Origin: JBDREF01 sp043820045
GTDB lineage: Bacteria; Planctomycetota; Phycisphaerae; Sedimentisphaerales; Anaerobacaceae
Length of the DNA stretch: 13,328 nt
Assembly: GCA_043820045.1 (NCBI GenBank)
Contig: JBDREF010000135.1
Location: forward strand, 1 to 13,328
Reading direction: 5' to 3'
Positions 1 to 7,514 of this stretch are shown here, in pieces. The notes under the pieces are model-generated. The model was not told the origin of the DNA. It saw only the letters and a list, made by a program, of their open reading frames with translations, and did not search any database. Within the stretch, counting starts at the first letter, position 1, and every line of letters begins with the position of its first letter. Position numbers and translations under genes: made by a program.

Positions 1-68
1 ACGCTCGTTTTCTCCAGAAATTCCATCACATGTCCGCATTTGCCGCACTTGTATTCAAAAATTGGCAT
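1..68 (-). CDS. FmdB-type zinc-ribbon protein, N-terminal fragment (cut by window edge)
   Basis: Reading right to left from the ATG at 66-68, the protein begins MPIFEYKCGKCGHVMEFLEK and runs off the window after 22 codons. The opening MPI(F/Y)EY followed by CxxC (Cys8, Cys11) and a short aromatic stretch is the hallmark of the FmdB-type putative regulatory zinc-ribbon family, small proteins with two CxxC pairs. The second pair would lie outside the window. The molecular role of this family is poorly defined. It starts 34 bases after the stop of the kinase-phosphatase gene on the same strand, so it may be the last or next gene of that operon. The family call is fairly secure for such a short stretch; function is not assigned. 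Confidence 0.75.
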   Translation of the reverse strand, partial: MPIFEYKCGKCGHVMEFLEKTS

Positions 69-102
69 TTCTTAACCTCGTATGCAAAGGTGAAACAAAT
101 CA

Positions 103-1998
103 CTATTGGAACAACAATTTCAGCAGTCTTTCCTGTTGGGAAAAATCGGGCACGATGACCTGTGCGCCGGCTTTGATTAGTCTGGTTCGTTTTTCGGCGC
201 TAAGGCCGTGCCGGCGGATTTCGTCGCTTGCGATGCCGATGGCTATGCCGTCGCGTTTTCGGCACTCGCGCATCTCAACGGGCCCGTCGCCGAATACGGC
301 CAATTCGGTGCCCTTGAGATTATTTTCCGTCATTATTTTCGCGATGACCATCTTCTTGGAATACTTGGCTATATCACCCACGCTGCCGTAGATTCCGCCG
401 TCGAAAAGATCCTCGTAACCGAGTGCTTCGGTCTCGGCCACGACGTCGTCGCGATCCGTTCCGCTGGCAAGATAGAGCTTTATGCCTCTTTCCTTCAGGG
501 CCTTCAGGAACTCCAGGGCGCCTTTTATCGTGTAGTCGTGGATATCGAGTTCGCCGCGTTTGAATTTTTCGATCCGCCTGTTGACCAGTTCCATCAGGGC
601 GCTGTTATAGATTTCCTTGTAGCCGAACTTATCGCGGATTTTGTCGGCAGGGACGAGACCGAATTCCCTGACTATCTCGACCAGCGATTCCATTTGTACG
701 ATTGTCTGGATGCCGGTCGATTGGTCGATGTAGTCGAGGACGCGATTTCGCACCTTATGGTAAAGCGTTTCATCGGCGGTTTCGTATGCGTCGCCGAGAA
801 CGGCCCTGACCATCACCGGCGCCATTATTTGCTCCCAGCCCTGTCTGAGGGTGCCGATAGTCCCGTCGTGGTCGAAGACGGCGTGCTTTATCTCGGCCGG
901 CGGTAACGACCCGTAACAAAGCTCTATTTCACTGTTGTCGAGATAACATGCCCGGCGCCGGTCGGATGCGAGTTCCGGCTGGTTGATATAATCAGCGTCT
1001 TTTCCTGTTTCGAGAATTTCACGCCCCGATGCGGTGCCGGTCTGGAATAATTTCTGAACCGTCACAGCGGCGGCGAAGTTGGCGAACTCGGCCGCCTCGG
1101 CTGGCGGCACCCCGGCGCCCAGGCACAAAGCCAGTGCGCTTGTCACAGTATCTCCGGCTCCGACAATGTCGAGCTTTTTCAGCAGTTGAATGCCGGGAAC
1201 CTCTTGGATGCCGTCGGAATCGACGGTTATGATGCCTCGCGGGCCGCGGGTCAGGAATACGGGCTTGTTGAATTGCCGGTAAAGGTTCAGTGCGTATTCC
1301 TTCACGTCGGCCAGTGCAAGCACGTCGTTCAGGGTGACATCGACGTTGTTCAGTTGAGCTGCTTCCAAATCGTTCGTTTTGCGGTAAATGTTCCTGAATT
1401 TATGGCCGAAGTGCCGCGAATCGAGCAGGACTACTTTACCTTCAAACTCCTCGAACAGAGCGTTGGCGCCATCTATGAAAGACTCGTTCGTAATGCTGCC
1501 GGGGACCTGCTGGTTTACTATCAGAACATCTGCGGTTTGCAGAGCATCCTTAATTCCGGCCAGCAGGGTGTCGTCCGTCGCTTTCGTTCTCTTGTTGAAA
1601 AAACCGAAGTCCATCCGCGGTTTTTCGTTGCCCTCGAGGTAAGGTTTGCCGAATGCCACCGTGTCGAAATTCTCCTCCTGGACAACCAAATGTTCCGTAT
1701 CTACGCCCAGCTCGTGGAACTGGCGTCTCAGCTCTCTGCCGAAAATGTCGTCTCCGACAACGCCTATAACCTGGATGGCTTTGGGTTCGAGGGCGGCAAG
1801 ATTGGCGACGACATTCGATGCTCCGCCGAGCGAGTAGTAATGTCTGCCAACCGCCTGGGCCTGCAGGCCGGTTTCGAGCGAAACTTCCGAGCCTCGCGGG
1901 TCCAGCAGCCAATAGGCGTCGATACAAAAATCGCCGTAAACCGCCACTCTGACATCTTTGATACGAGTGAGAATTTCTTTGATACGTTCTTCGTTCAT
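103..1998 (-). CDS. PfkB-family sugar kinase fused to HAD-superfamily phosphatase
   Basis: The predicted protein has 631 residues and two enzyme domains. Residues about 15-335 form a ribokinase/PfkB kinase resembling the N-terminal heptose kinase of HldE: VYGDFCID at 20-27, the substrate loop SLGGASNVVANLA at 56-68, VIGVVGDD at 77-84, and the PfkB signature DIVGAGDT at 277-284 with Asp283 as probable catalytic base. Residues about 370-631 form a HAD hydrolase: motif I FDHDGT (nucleophile Asp376, acid/base Asp378), a helical cap at about 385-500, motif II near LASGTD (Ser512), motif III lysine at 548-549, and motif IV FGDGP (Asp571). All key residues of both domains are present. The ATG at 1998 lies 2 bases after the upstream stop and begins directly with the kinase fold. 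The reading frame stays open upstream, but that stretch overlaps the preceding gene. The substrate is unknown; a sugar or sugar phosphate is inferred. Confidence 0.88.
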   Translation of the reverse strand: MNEERIKEILTRIKDVRVAVYGDFCIDAYWLLDPRGSEVSLETGLQAQAVGRHYYSLGGASNVVANLAALEPKAIQVIGVVGDDIFGRELRRQFHELGVDTEHLVVQEENFDTVAFGKPYLEGNEKPRMDFGFFNKRTKATDDTLLAGIKDALQTADVLIVNQQVPGSITNESFIDGANALFEEFEGKVVLLDSRHFGHKFRNIYRKTNDLEAAQLNNVDVTLNDVLALADVKEYALNLYRQFNKPVFLTRGPRGIITVDSDGIQEVPGIQLLKKLDIVGAGDTVTSALALCLGAGVPPAEAAEFANFAAAVTVQKLFQTGTASGREILETGKDADYINQPELASDRRRACYLDNSEIELCYGSLPPAEIKHAVFDHDGTIGTLRQGWEQIMAPVMVRAVLGDAYETADETLYHKVRNRVLDYIDQSTGIQTIVQMESLVEIVREFGLVPADKIRDKFGYKEIYNSALMELVNRRIEKFKRGELDIHDYTIKGALEFLKALKERGIKLYLASGTDRDDVVAETEALGYEDLFDGGIYGSVGDIAKYSKKMVIAKIMTENNLKGTELAVFGDGPVEMRECRKRDGIAIGIASDEIRRHGLSAEKRTRLIKAGAQVIVPDFSQQERLLKLLFQ

Positions 1999-2000
1999 CG

Positions 2001-3047
2001 TTACTTGCCGTTCAGTTGTGACTCTTCTACAGTTTTCTTGTACAGTAATGGGAACGTTTGTTTCTGGTTGCCGTGTATGTAAAAGCCTTTGCCGCCAAAG
2101 GCCTGTGGAATTCTGGTTACAACGCTCTTTTGGTCGCGGAAGTAATAGCCTTGTGAAGATTCGCTGCTCATTGCCTCGCACTTGTGGTCGCGCAGATCGA
2201 AATCGGCGGTTATAATGTTACTGGGGACATGACCCGTGTTGGCGGCCATCGAGACGGCTTTGAGCAGGACTTCCGGTCCGGTTACAGCGCTTCCTATGTT
2301 GAGCAGGACGCCGCCGTCCGTGAGTTTGGTTATTTCGTTGGTGTAGATAAGGAAATCTCTGCCGGAGCAGCCGCCTTTGGCCTGGCCGTCAAATGAGGGA
2401 TGCTGGTCGATTACGTCCGTACCTATCCCGGCATGAACGGTGAAAGGAATGTCGTTTTCATAGCAGGCGACAAGAACGCTGGTTTCCGGATGAGTGAAAT
2501 TCTGCGGCGAGTCTTCTTTTGCGACTGCGGCGAAAACCTCACGGCGGAAGCTCTCGTCGCAAATCGTCTTGCCGAGTGCTTCGCCGCAGCCGAGCTTGTA
2601 CTTGTTGCCGACGGTAAGGGCGTGATTGATATAGGCGAATTCGTAAGCCATTCCGAACCGGCCCTTACCCAGAGCATCCGGCACGTTCTCACTCGTCTGG
2701 CCTGTCAGTGCCAGCTCGAAGTCGTGGATGGCGGTGGCGCAGTTGCCGGCGACGAGGCTGACAAGACCGCGCTTTACGAGGTCGGCAAGCAGAGGACCGA
2801 GGCCGTTCTTGATCAAGTGTGCGCCCGTAAAAACGACGACGGGTTTGCCGTCTTTTCGGTTGGAGATTATCGCCCGGGCAAGAGTCTCGATATCACGCCG
2901 AGTATTTTCAGGCAGGCCGGCGGCGGGATCGCCGATGTCCGCCGGCCGGACAAGGTCATCGAGCGTGACCTTGTTCGATCGCGTACTCAGCGGGTACGTT
3001 TCAATCCTGCTGAGGTCGAAGATTTTATACTTGCCGCCGTAATCCAT
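2001..3047 (-). CDS. Deoxyhypusine synthase-like protein lacking the canonical catalytic lysine
   Basis: The predicted protein has 348 residues. It shares the NAD-binding architecture of deoxyhypusine synthase (DHS): TGAHLIKNGLGP at 74-85 and GNCATAIHDFELAL at 101-114 closely follow the DHS patterns TGAHxIKxGLGP and IHDFELAL, and LLNIGSAVTGPEVLLKA at 248-264 occupies the position of the DHS GGG-V-KHHI motif. True DHS uses the lysine there to carry the aminobutyl group from spermidine; here the region reads AVTGPEV with no lysine. A distinctive HAGIGTDVIDQHP at 205-217 replaces the DHS mid-region. Bacteria also generally lack the eIF5A substrate. The protein therefore probably does different NAD-dependent chemistry, perhaps on a sugar, given an epimerase upstream (14 bases) and a kinase-phosphatase downstream (2 bases). 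The start is supported by AGGGG eight bases upstream of the ATG. The fold is likely; the function is unknown. Confidence 0.8.
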   Translation of the reverse strand: MDYGGKYKIFDLSRIETYPLSTRSNKVTLDDLVRPADIGDPAAGLPENTRRDIETLARAIISNRKDGKPVVVFTGAHLIKNGLGPLLADLVKRGLVSLVAGNCATAIHDFELALTGQTSENVPDALGKGRFGMAYEFAYINHALTVGNKYKLGCGEALGKTICDESFRREVFAAVAKEDSPQNFTHPETSVLVACYENDIPFTVHAGIGTDVIDQHPSFDGQAKGGCSGRDFLIYTNEITKLTDGGVLLNIGSAVTGPEVLLKAVSMAANTGHVPSNIITADFDLRDHKCEAMSSESSQGYYFRDQKSVVTRIPQAFGGKGFYIHGNQKQTFPLLYKKTVEESQLNGK

Positions 3048-3061
3048 TCTATGAGCCCCTG

Positions 3062-4342
3062 TCAGCCAAGCGTTTCGAGCAGCTTCTCAAGCCGTTTAAT
3101 GGATTCTACCATGCACCGAATGGTGTGATAGTTGACCTTCCACGAATGGCTCATGTGCGTCCAGATGGGCTTGCCTTCCCTGGTGAGCAACGGCCACCAT
3201 TCCCCGACGGGATGGTTTACCATCTTGTCGAAAACGAAACGGTGCACGTTCAGGTAAGCCAGCCAATATTCGTCGGTTCCGAAACGCAGACATGCCTCCA
3301 GCATTCCAATCATAACTTCGGCCTGCTGCCAGAACTCCTTTTCCATATCGTAAACGCCGCCGGAGTGCGGGCCTTCGACATAAACACCGCCGTATTCGGG
3401 ATCGATGCCGTTGACCATTCCATGGTCCGTAGCCTTCTTGATGATTCCTTTGTACTTTTCGTAGCCTGAGCCCATGATATCGGTTGCGTGGGCAAGCAGC
3501 CATGCAAACTCGACGTTGTGCCCCGCGGAGGTATTGTCTCCGGCGTTCGGCTTTTGCCCGCCCTCGGCGAAACGGTCCCAGCCCCAGACGATCTCAAATT
3601 TGATCTGCGGCGCAACCTGCCAGTCGGGCGTAAACTGCGGGATTCCGGTTGCGTACTCGGGGTGAAGTATGCGATTGAGAAGTAAGTCGATATCCTCGAC
3701 GAGCGTCCGCCGGTGGATAGATTGGCCGGTGCATTCGTACAATGTCGTGAACGCCTCCATCAGGTGCATGTGGACGTCGAGGGTCTTTCGGTCGCCTCCC
3801 TTGGGGCCGGGACCGCACAGGTCCCAGTTCCTCTCGAACATCTCAAAGTAGCCGCCGTACATGGTGTCGGCCGCATATTTCTTGAGCAGGTCGAAGGTTT
3901 TCTCTGCGTATTCGACGCCGCGGGCGTCTCCCGTTGCCATGGTATATTCGCTCAGCGCGTACATAATGAACGACAGGCCGTAGAGGATCTTCTTATCGCA
4001 GGTTACGTTGCCTGCGCGGTCGGTGATCCAGAAGAAACCACCGTGTTCGCGGTCCCACATCTTATCGATGAGAAAATCGACGCCGTGCCTGGCGTATTCG
4101 GCGCACTTGCCGTCGCCATAGCCCGCACGATGAGCTGAGGCCATGGAATAGACGGTGCGGGCCTGGGCGAGCATGGATTTCTCGTCTTCGCCGCTGTCGT
4201 TGCCGTCCTTGTCGAAATGTGTGATAAAGCCGCCGTTCTTATCGTCCCTGCATCTATCGAGCCAGAACGGAAGCAGCTCGGTCGTGAAGTGTTCCCTGCA
4301 TTCTTCGAGACAGGCCGATACTTGTTTTTTGTCGATAGCCAT
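3062..4342 (-). CDS. AGE-family sugar 2-epimerase/isomerase (N-acylglucosamine 2-epimerase superfamily)
   Basis: The predicted protein has 426 residues, the usual length for this (alpha/alpha)6-barrel family, which includes GlcNAc 2-epimerase, cellobiose 2-epimerase and YihS-type mannose isomerases. Family landmarks run in order: NGGFITHFDKDGN at 36-48, ARTVYSMA with Arg62, KTLDVHMHLMEAF at 186-198 (His191/His193), GHNVEFAWLL at 274-283 with His275 and Glu278, and SHSWKVNYHTIR near the C-terminus with His406. These match the arginine, paired catalytic histidines and HxxE of cellobiose 2-epimerases, so the enzyme is probably active on a free sugar in the cytoplasm. No signal peptide is seen. 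The ATG at 4342 is preferred over an upstream TTG at 4381 because GAGAGG lies nine bases before it. It is the first gene of the minus-strand operon. The exact sugar cannot be read from sequence. Confidence 0.9.
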   Translation of the reverse strand: MAIDKKQVSACLEECREHFTTELLPFWLDRCRDDKNGGFITHFDKDGNDSGEDEKSMLAQARTVYSMASAHRAGYGDGKCAEYARHGVDFLIDKMWDREHGGFFWITDRAGNVTCDKKILYGLSFIMYALSEYTMATGDARGVEYAEKTFDLLKKYAADTMYGGYFEMFERNWDLCGPGPKGGDRKTLDVHMHLMEAFTTLYECTGQSIHRRTLVEDIDLLLNRILHPEYATGIPQFTPDWQVAPQIKFEIVWGWDRFAEGGQKPNAGDNTSAGHNVEFAWLLAHATDIMGSGYEKYKGIIKKATDHGMVNGIDPEYGGVYVEGPHSGGVYDMEKEFWQQAEVMIGMLEACLRFGTDEYWLAYLNVHRFVFDKMVNHPVGEWWPLLTREGKPIWTHMSHSWKVNYHTIRCMVESIKRLEKLLETLG

Positions 4343-4351
4343 ATTATCAAT

Positions 4352-4357
4352 CCTCTC
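4352..4357 (-). promoter_or_regulatory. Ribosome binding site deciding the epimerase start
   Basis: On the minus strand GAGAGG precedes the ATG at 4342 by nine bases. The competing TTG start at 4381 has no comparable purine stretch, so the shorter protein is annotated. Confidence 0.65.
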
Positions 4358-4413
4358 AATTGGATCTTGGGTATCTGTCAATCAACAGGTTAACTGGTCC
4401 ACAGAGTTGTCGT

Positions 4414-4442
4414 ATATTAGCAGGAATATCCGCAAACGGCAA
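4414..4442 (-). promoter_or_regulatory. Sigma70-like promoter of the epimerase/DHS-like/kinase-phosphatase operon
   Basis: On the minus strand, TTGCCG (4437-4442) is followed by a 17-base spacer and TAATAT (4414-4419) with a TG one base upstream of the -10 (extended -10). Each hexamer matches consensus at 4 of 6 positions. Transcription would start near 4407, leaving a leader of about 65 bases before the epimerase ATG. No convincing operator was found; a central GTTAAC (4390-4395) in the leader is a minor palindrome only. Confidence 0.5.
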
Positions 4443-4566
4443 CATTCACTTGGGCGCAAAATATCCTGGAGCCATGACTTTACTGTGCGTTGGCGGCGTC
4501 ATAATCCTTCGATGTGTTTACCGGCGGCGGTTTCGGTCTTGCCGTGCAGGCGGCGCGTGTATTCGG

Positions 4567-4590
4567 CAATCGATAATCAATAATCGATTG
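4567..4590. repeat. Perfect 8-bp inverted repeat next to the HEAT-like gene stop
   Basis: CAATCGAT, eight bases, then ATCGATTG forms a perfect inverted repeat immediately beyond the stop codon of the minus-strand gene at 4591. It could act as a weak transcript end or a protein site. On the minus strand it is AT-rich and not followed by a T-run, so it does not meet the usual intrinsic terminator pattern. The rest of the 4343-4590 gap holds the operon promoter and nothing else recognised. Confidence 0.4.
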
Positions 4591-5736
4591 TCATTTTTGG
4601 GGCGGATCCGGCAGTAGCGTCGGGGCGGTGCGTTTTGCGCCGCTCTGGTCTGTGCCGTAGTCGAAACCCAGCTTGGAAGGCAACTCGCCGGGGCCTGTCG
4701 CGGAGCCGAGTAATTTGTTATGCTCGTCGAGCAGGGCGGTCGTACTGTCTCGCTCGATTGCTCTGCGAATGTTCGATTGCGGGGCTCCCATGAGTCTGCT
4801 TATGCACTTTTCCTCTGCCTCGACCAACACAGTGGCCAGGTGTCCCTTCTGGGTCTCGTTGAGCAAATTCCTTTCCTTGCCCTTGATATACCTTTGTGCC
4901 GCGAAGGAATACAACTGAGCGAAACGCCGGGCGATTTCGGGTTTGCCGGTGCTTGTTGTCGTCACGAGCACGCCGGGAGTCTGTGAGGGCAGGGGTATCT
5001 TGCTTTCCAGCAGTTTCAGTATGGTGACATCGTACAGTTCGTATTCCACTGTCCAGTCGGCATATCTCTTAATTCGCGAGTCCGCGACCTGCAGCAGCAA
5101 CTGCTCGCCCTGGGCTATGTTGACGCCGGCCCCGAATTTTGCTATCAGGGCTATTACCTCGGGATTGCTGGTTTCCACAATATCCTTAAGCTGCCCTGCG
5201 ACGGCCGCCGCCGTTCCCGGATTTGTTGTTGTCCCTGAGTTCAACTGTTGCAGCATGGCCGAACTTGTGAAGCAATGGACCGCCCAGTACCGAACGACCA
5301 TGTTCTCGTGCTTTAGCATCCCGACTGCCAGCTCCCCCAGACGCAACTCCTCCATGCCGTCGATTAGAATCAGAAGATTGATGATGACGTTGGTCTTGCG
5401 CTCTTCCGGCCTTAGCGTTTCTTCGGCCTGCTGAAACCCGGCCTGGACATGTTTGTAAGCGGAGTCCGAAAACTGCTGTGCGTACTGGCCCTGTGAGCCC
5501 TTCCTGCTGAGGATGGTCGTGCGAATTGTTGCTATTGACGTAAAATCTCTGGTTCTGACCAATTCCTGTACGGCCTGGGCGAGAAAATCGTCGATGACCT
5601 TGAAATCTCGGGCGTCAAGCACCGCTTTCTTGCGTACCTCGTCGATGTCTCTGGTGCTGACGGCTATCGAGGCCGAACTCGTCGCCAGGAGAATAAATGC
5701 CGCCGGAACGGCCAAAAACGCACATTTCATCTTCAT
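4591..5736 (-). CDS. Exported protein of unknown function with HEAT-like helices
   Basis: The predicted protein has 381 residues. It starts MKMKCAFLAVPAAFILLATS, a typical Sec signal peptide with likely cleavage after about residue 25 (SASIA). The mature part is mostly amphipathic helix with no enzyme motif that I recognise. A stretch at about 133-160 (LGELAVGMLKHENMVVRYWAV) has the spacing of a HEAT repeat, and the flanking helices may be degenerate repeats. The C-terminus is proline-rich (LLPDPPQK). The ATG at 5736 is chosen because the signal peptide follows it directly and GGGG lies about ten bases upstream; a longer in-frame start at 5799 would add a charged, non-signal N-terminus and lies within the predicted leader. 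It has its own promoter and is not obviously coupled to neighbours. A periplasmic protein-binding or scaffold role is only a guess. Confidence 0.75.
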   Translation of the reverse strand: MKMKCAFLAVPAAFILLATSSASIAVSTRDIDEVRKKAVLDARDFKVIDDFLAQAVQELVRTRDFTSIATIRTTILSRKGSQGQYAQQFSDSAYKHVQAGFQQAEETLRPEERKTNVIINLLILIDGMEELRLGELAVGMLKHENMVVRYWAVHCFTSSAMLQQLNSGTTTNPGTAAAVAGQLKDIVETSNPEVIALIAKFGAGVNIAQGEQLLLQVADSRIKRYADWTVEYELYDVTILKLLESKIPLPSQTPGVLVTTTSTGKPEIARRFAQLYSFAAQRYIKGKERNLLNETQKGHLATVLVEAEEKCISRLMGAPQSNIRRAIERDSTTALLDEHNKLLGSATGPGELPSKLGFDYGTDQSGAKRTAPTLLPDPPQK

Positions 5737-5811
5737 TTTGTAAGAACCCCAAATGTCGCCGGCCAAAAAAGTTAGACAATCCTCAACTCTTATCTGCATA
5801 CAACATTATCC

Positions 5812-5840
5812 ACTTTAACTTTAAAGCCGGTGCCTGTCAA
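5812..5840 (-). promoter_or_regulatory. Sigma70-like promoter of the HEAT-like exported protein gene
   Basis: On the minus strand a perfect TTGACA (5835-5840) is followed by 17 bases and TAAAGT (5812-5817, 4 of 6 consensus). Transcription would start near 5805, about 70 bases before the ATG at 5736. This supports the shorter start, because the ATG at 5799 would lie only a few bases from the transcript end. Confidence 0.55.
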
Positions 5841-5892
5841 GTTAATTTGGCTACAGAGCATAAAGTCGGCGTCTTATTGCGTTTCTTTGGCC

Positions 5893-5920
5893 TTAACTTT
5901 CCGCCAAAAGTTGGTAGAAT
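5893..5920 (+). promoter_or_regulatory. Possible promoter of rtcB
   Basis: TTAACT (5893-5898, 4 of 6) is separated by 16 bases from TAGAAT (5915-5920, 5 of 6). This would give a leader of about 90 bases before the rtcB ATG. It sits back-to-back with the promoter of the divergent exported-protein gene. The remainder of the 5737-6016 gap shows no gene. Confidence 0.45.
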
Positions 5921-6016
5921 CAAGACAAATTGGCACGGATCCCGGCCCCGAGTGGGCGAGGTGAGGCTAAAGTGCTCAAGTGACATTGTGTTGAAACATC
6001 CGGCGGAATATGAAAG

Positions 6017-7459
6017 ATGACTGAGTTGGCACCAAAACTTGTTCGAATTGATCCCTTTCGCCTGCGGATGGAGCGCCGCGGTCCGATGGTGACCGACGCG
6101 ACCATTTTTGCCTCCAAGTCTATTAACCTCGAGCCGGATGCGGTGCGTCAGCTTTGCGACGCCGCTTGCCTGCCGCCCGCAAGAAAGGTCCTCGCCACCG
6201 CCGATATTCACGTCGGCTTTGGCGTGCCCATCGGGGCGGTGCTGGGGCTGGACGGTGCAATCATGCCTCCGGCCGTCGGGTACGATATCAACTGCGGGAT
6301 GAGACTTTTGCATACCCCGTTCTCGAAAGGCCAGATTGATACCGACAAAATCGCCGTGGATATCGCCCGTGACATCCCACTCGGCGAGGGCAGAGAGAAT
6401 CTGCGTCTGGACAAAGCGGGGATCGAGGCTGTTGTCAATAAAGGAGTTGCTGCTGTGCCGTTCCTTGCCGAAAAAAGCGGCCACCGGGCGTGGGAGGCTT
6501 TTGACCCGGACCAGTTCGCCGACGATCTAACTTCGATCGAGGATAACGGCCGCCTGCCCGCCGACCTCGGTGCGGTTCCGAAGGTTGCGATACAAAAGGG
6601 AGCTAACCAGCTCGGCACGCTCGGCGGTGGAAATCACTTTATTGAAATCCAATACGTCCAGAAAATCTTTGACCCCGCTGCGGCCAAAGCCTTCGGCCTT
6701 TTCGAAAACCAGATAGTCGTGATGATACACTCCGGCTCGCGCCGGTTCGGCTACGAAATTGCCGACCAATATATGAATATCGCCGCCCAGCGGCCCGAGA
6801 ATGCCGGTCGGCCGAAAATGCTCTCATATCTGCCCGCCGAGAGCGGCACCGGCAGGAAGTACATAGCCGCAATGGCCGCCGCCGCCAACTTCGCATTCAC
6901 CAATCGCCACATCATGGCACTGCTCGTGAGGCGATGCTTTAGCAGGATGTTCGGCCCGACGCCGCTCAGGCTCGTTTACGATGTCACTCACAATATGGCA
7001 AAGCTCGAAGACCACGGCGGCCAGCGCCTTTGGGTGCACCGCAAAGGCGCAACCCGCGCTTTCGGTCCCAAGCGTATGACGGCGGGCACCTTCGCACAGA
7101 CCGGCCAGCCCATAATCACCCCCGGCTCGATGGGAACCGCCAGTTATCTGCTTGTCGGAACGGGCGATTCCGAAGAATCCCTCAACTCCGTCAACCACGG
7201 TGCCGGCCGGGTGATGAGCCGCACCGCCGCTCGCGGAAAAACGCGAAAAGGCAGGGTCGTCAGTGCCGGTATGATTAGCGACGAGCAGTTCAATCGCAGC
7301 ATGAAAGGCATAAAACTCATCGCCGGCGACAGTCGCAAAATAAAAGAAGAGGCCCCGGACGCCTACAAGGATATCGACGATGTTGTCCGAATCGTAGTCG
7401 AATGCGGCTGGGCAAAACCCGTCGCCAGAATGGTCCCCTTGGCCGTCCTGAAGGGCTAA
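6017..7459 (+). CDS. rtcB: RtcB-type RNA-splicing ligase (3'-phosphate/2',3'-cyclic phosphate RNA ligase)
   Basis: The predicted protein has 480 residues, the standard RtcB length. RtcB joins RNA 3'-phosphate or cyclic-phosphate ends to 5'-hydroxyl ends using GTP and Mn2+, through a histidine-GMP intermediate. The metal and catalytic motifs are intact in order: VGYDINCGMRL with Asp90 and Cys93, GTLGGGNHFIE with Asn206 and His207, MIHSGSRRFG with His238, YDVTHNMAK with His325, TPGSMGTASYLL at 368-379, and NHGAGRVMSR with His394 as the probable guanylylated residue. Nothing suggests degeneration. In bacteria it repairs cleaved tRNA or rRNA; no RtcA cyclase, archease or RtcR regulator gene lies beside it. 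The ATG at 6017 follows an in-frame-terminated four-codon ORF at 6009 and fits the conserved N-terminus. The downstream gene is convergent, with 55 bases between. Confidence 0.95.
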   Translation: MTELAPKLVRIDPFRLRMERRGPMVTDATIFASKSINLEPDAVRQLCDAACLPPARKVLATADIHVGFGVPIGAVLGLDGAIMPPAVGYDINCGMRLLHTPFSKGQIDTDKIAVDIARDIPLGEGRENLRLDKAGIEAVVNKGVAAVPFLAEKSGHRAWEAFDPDQFADDLTSIEDNGRLPADLGAVPKVAIQKGANQLGTLGGGNHFIEIQYVQKIFDPAAAKAFGLFENQIVVMIHSGSRRFGYEIADQYMNIAAQRPENAGRPKMLSYLPAESGTGRKYIAAMAAAANFAFTNRHIMALLVRRCFSRMFGPTPLRLVYDVTHNMAKLEDHGGQRLWVHRKGATRAFGPKRMTAGTFAQTGQPIITPGSMGTASYLLVGTGDSEESLNSVNHGAGRVMSRTAARGKTRKGRVVSAGMISDEQFNRSMKGIKLIAGDSRKIKEEAPDAYKDIDDVVRIVVECGWAKPVARMVPLAVLKG

Positions 7460-7514
7460 AGATCGCCCATGAGCGTTTGCTGACGCAGGGTATCTTCTTG
7501 TGAAGTAACAACCG

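Noticed and set aside
1186..2082. Plus-strand open frame of 298 codons, with others at 208-906 and 2400-3128
   Set aside because: They are antisense to well-supported enzymes, show no family motifs and lack ribosome sites; they mirror the codon bias of the real genes.
1999..2181. N-terminal extension of the kinase-phosphatase reading frame up to 2181
   Set aside because: It overlaps the end of the DHS-like gene in another frame, and the kinase fold begins directly after the ATG at 1998.
4343..4381. Longer epimerase beginning at TTG 4381
   Set aside because: TTG lacks a ribosome site, whereas the ATG at 4342 has GAGAGG at nine bases and gives the usual family length.
4382..4590. Short plus-strand open frames in the gap between the epimerase and exported-protein genes
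   Set aside because: Their composition is not protein-like, they have no ribosome site, and they overlap the operon promoter.
5737..5799. Longer start of the exported protein at 5799
   Set aside because: It would bury the signal peptide behind 21 mostly polar residues and begins almost at the predicted transcription start.
7460..7514. Terminator between the convergent rtcB and pseudopilin genes
   Set aside because: Only a four-base GCGT/ACGC stem is visible, with no T-run on either strand.
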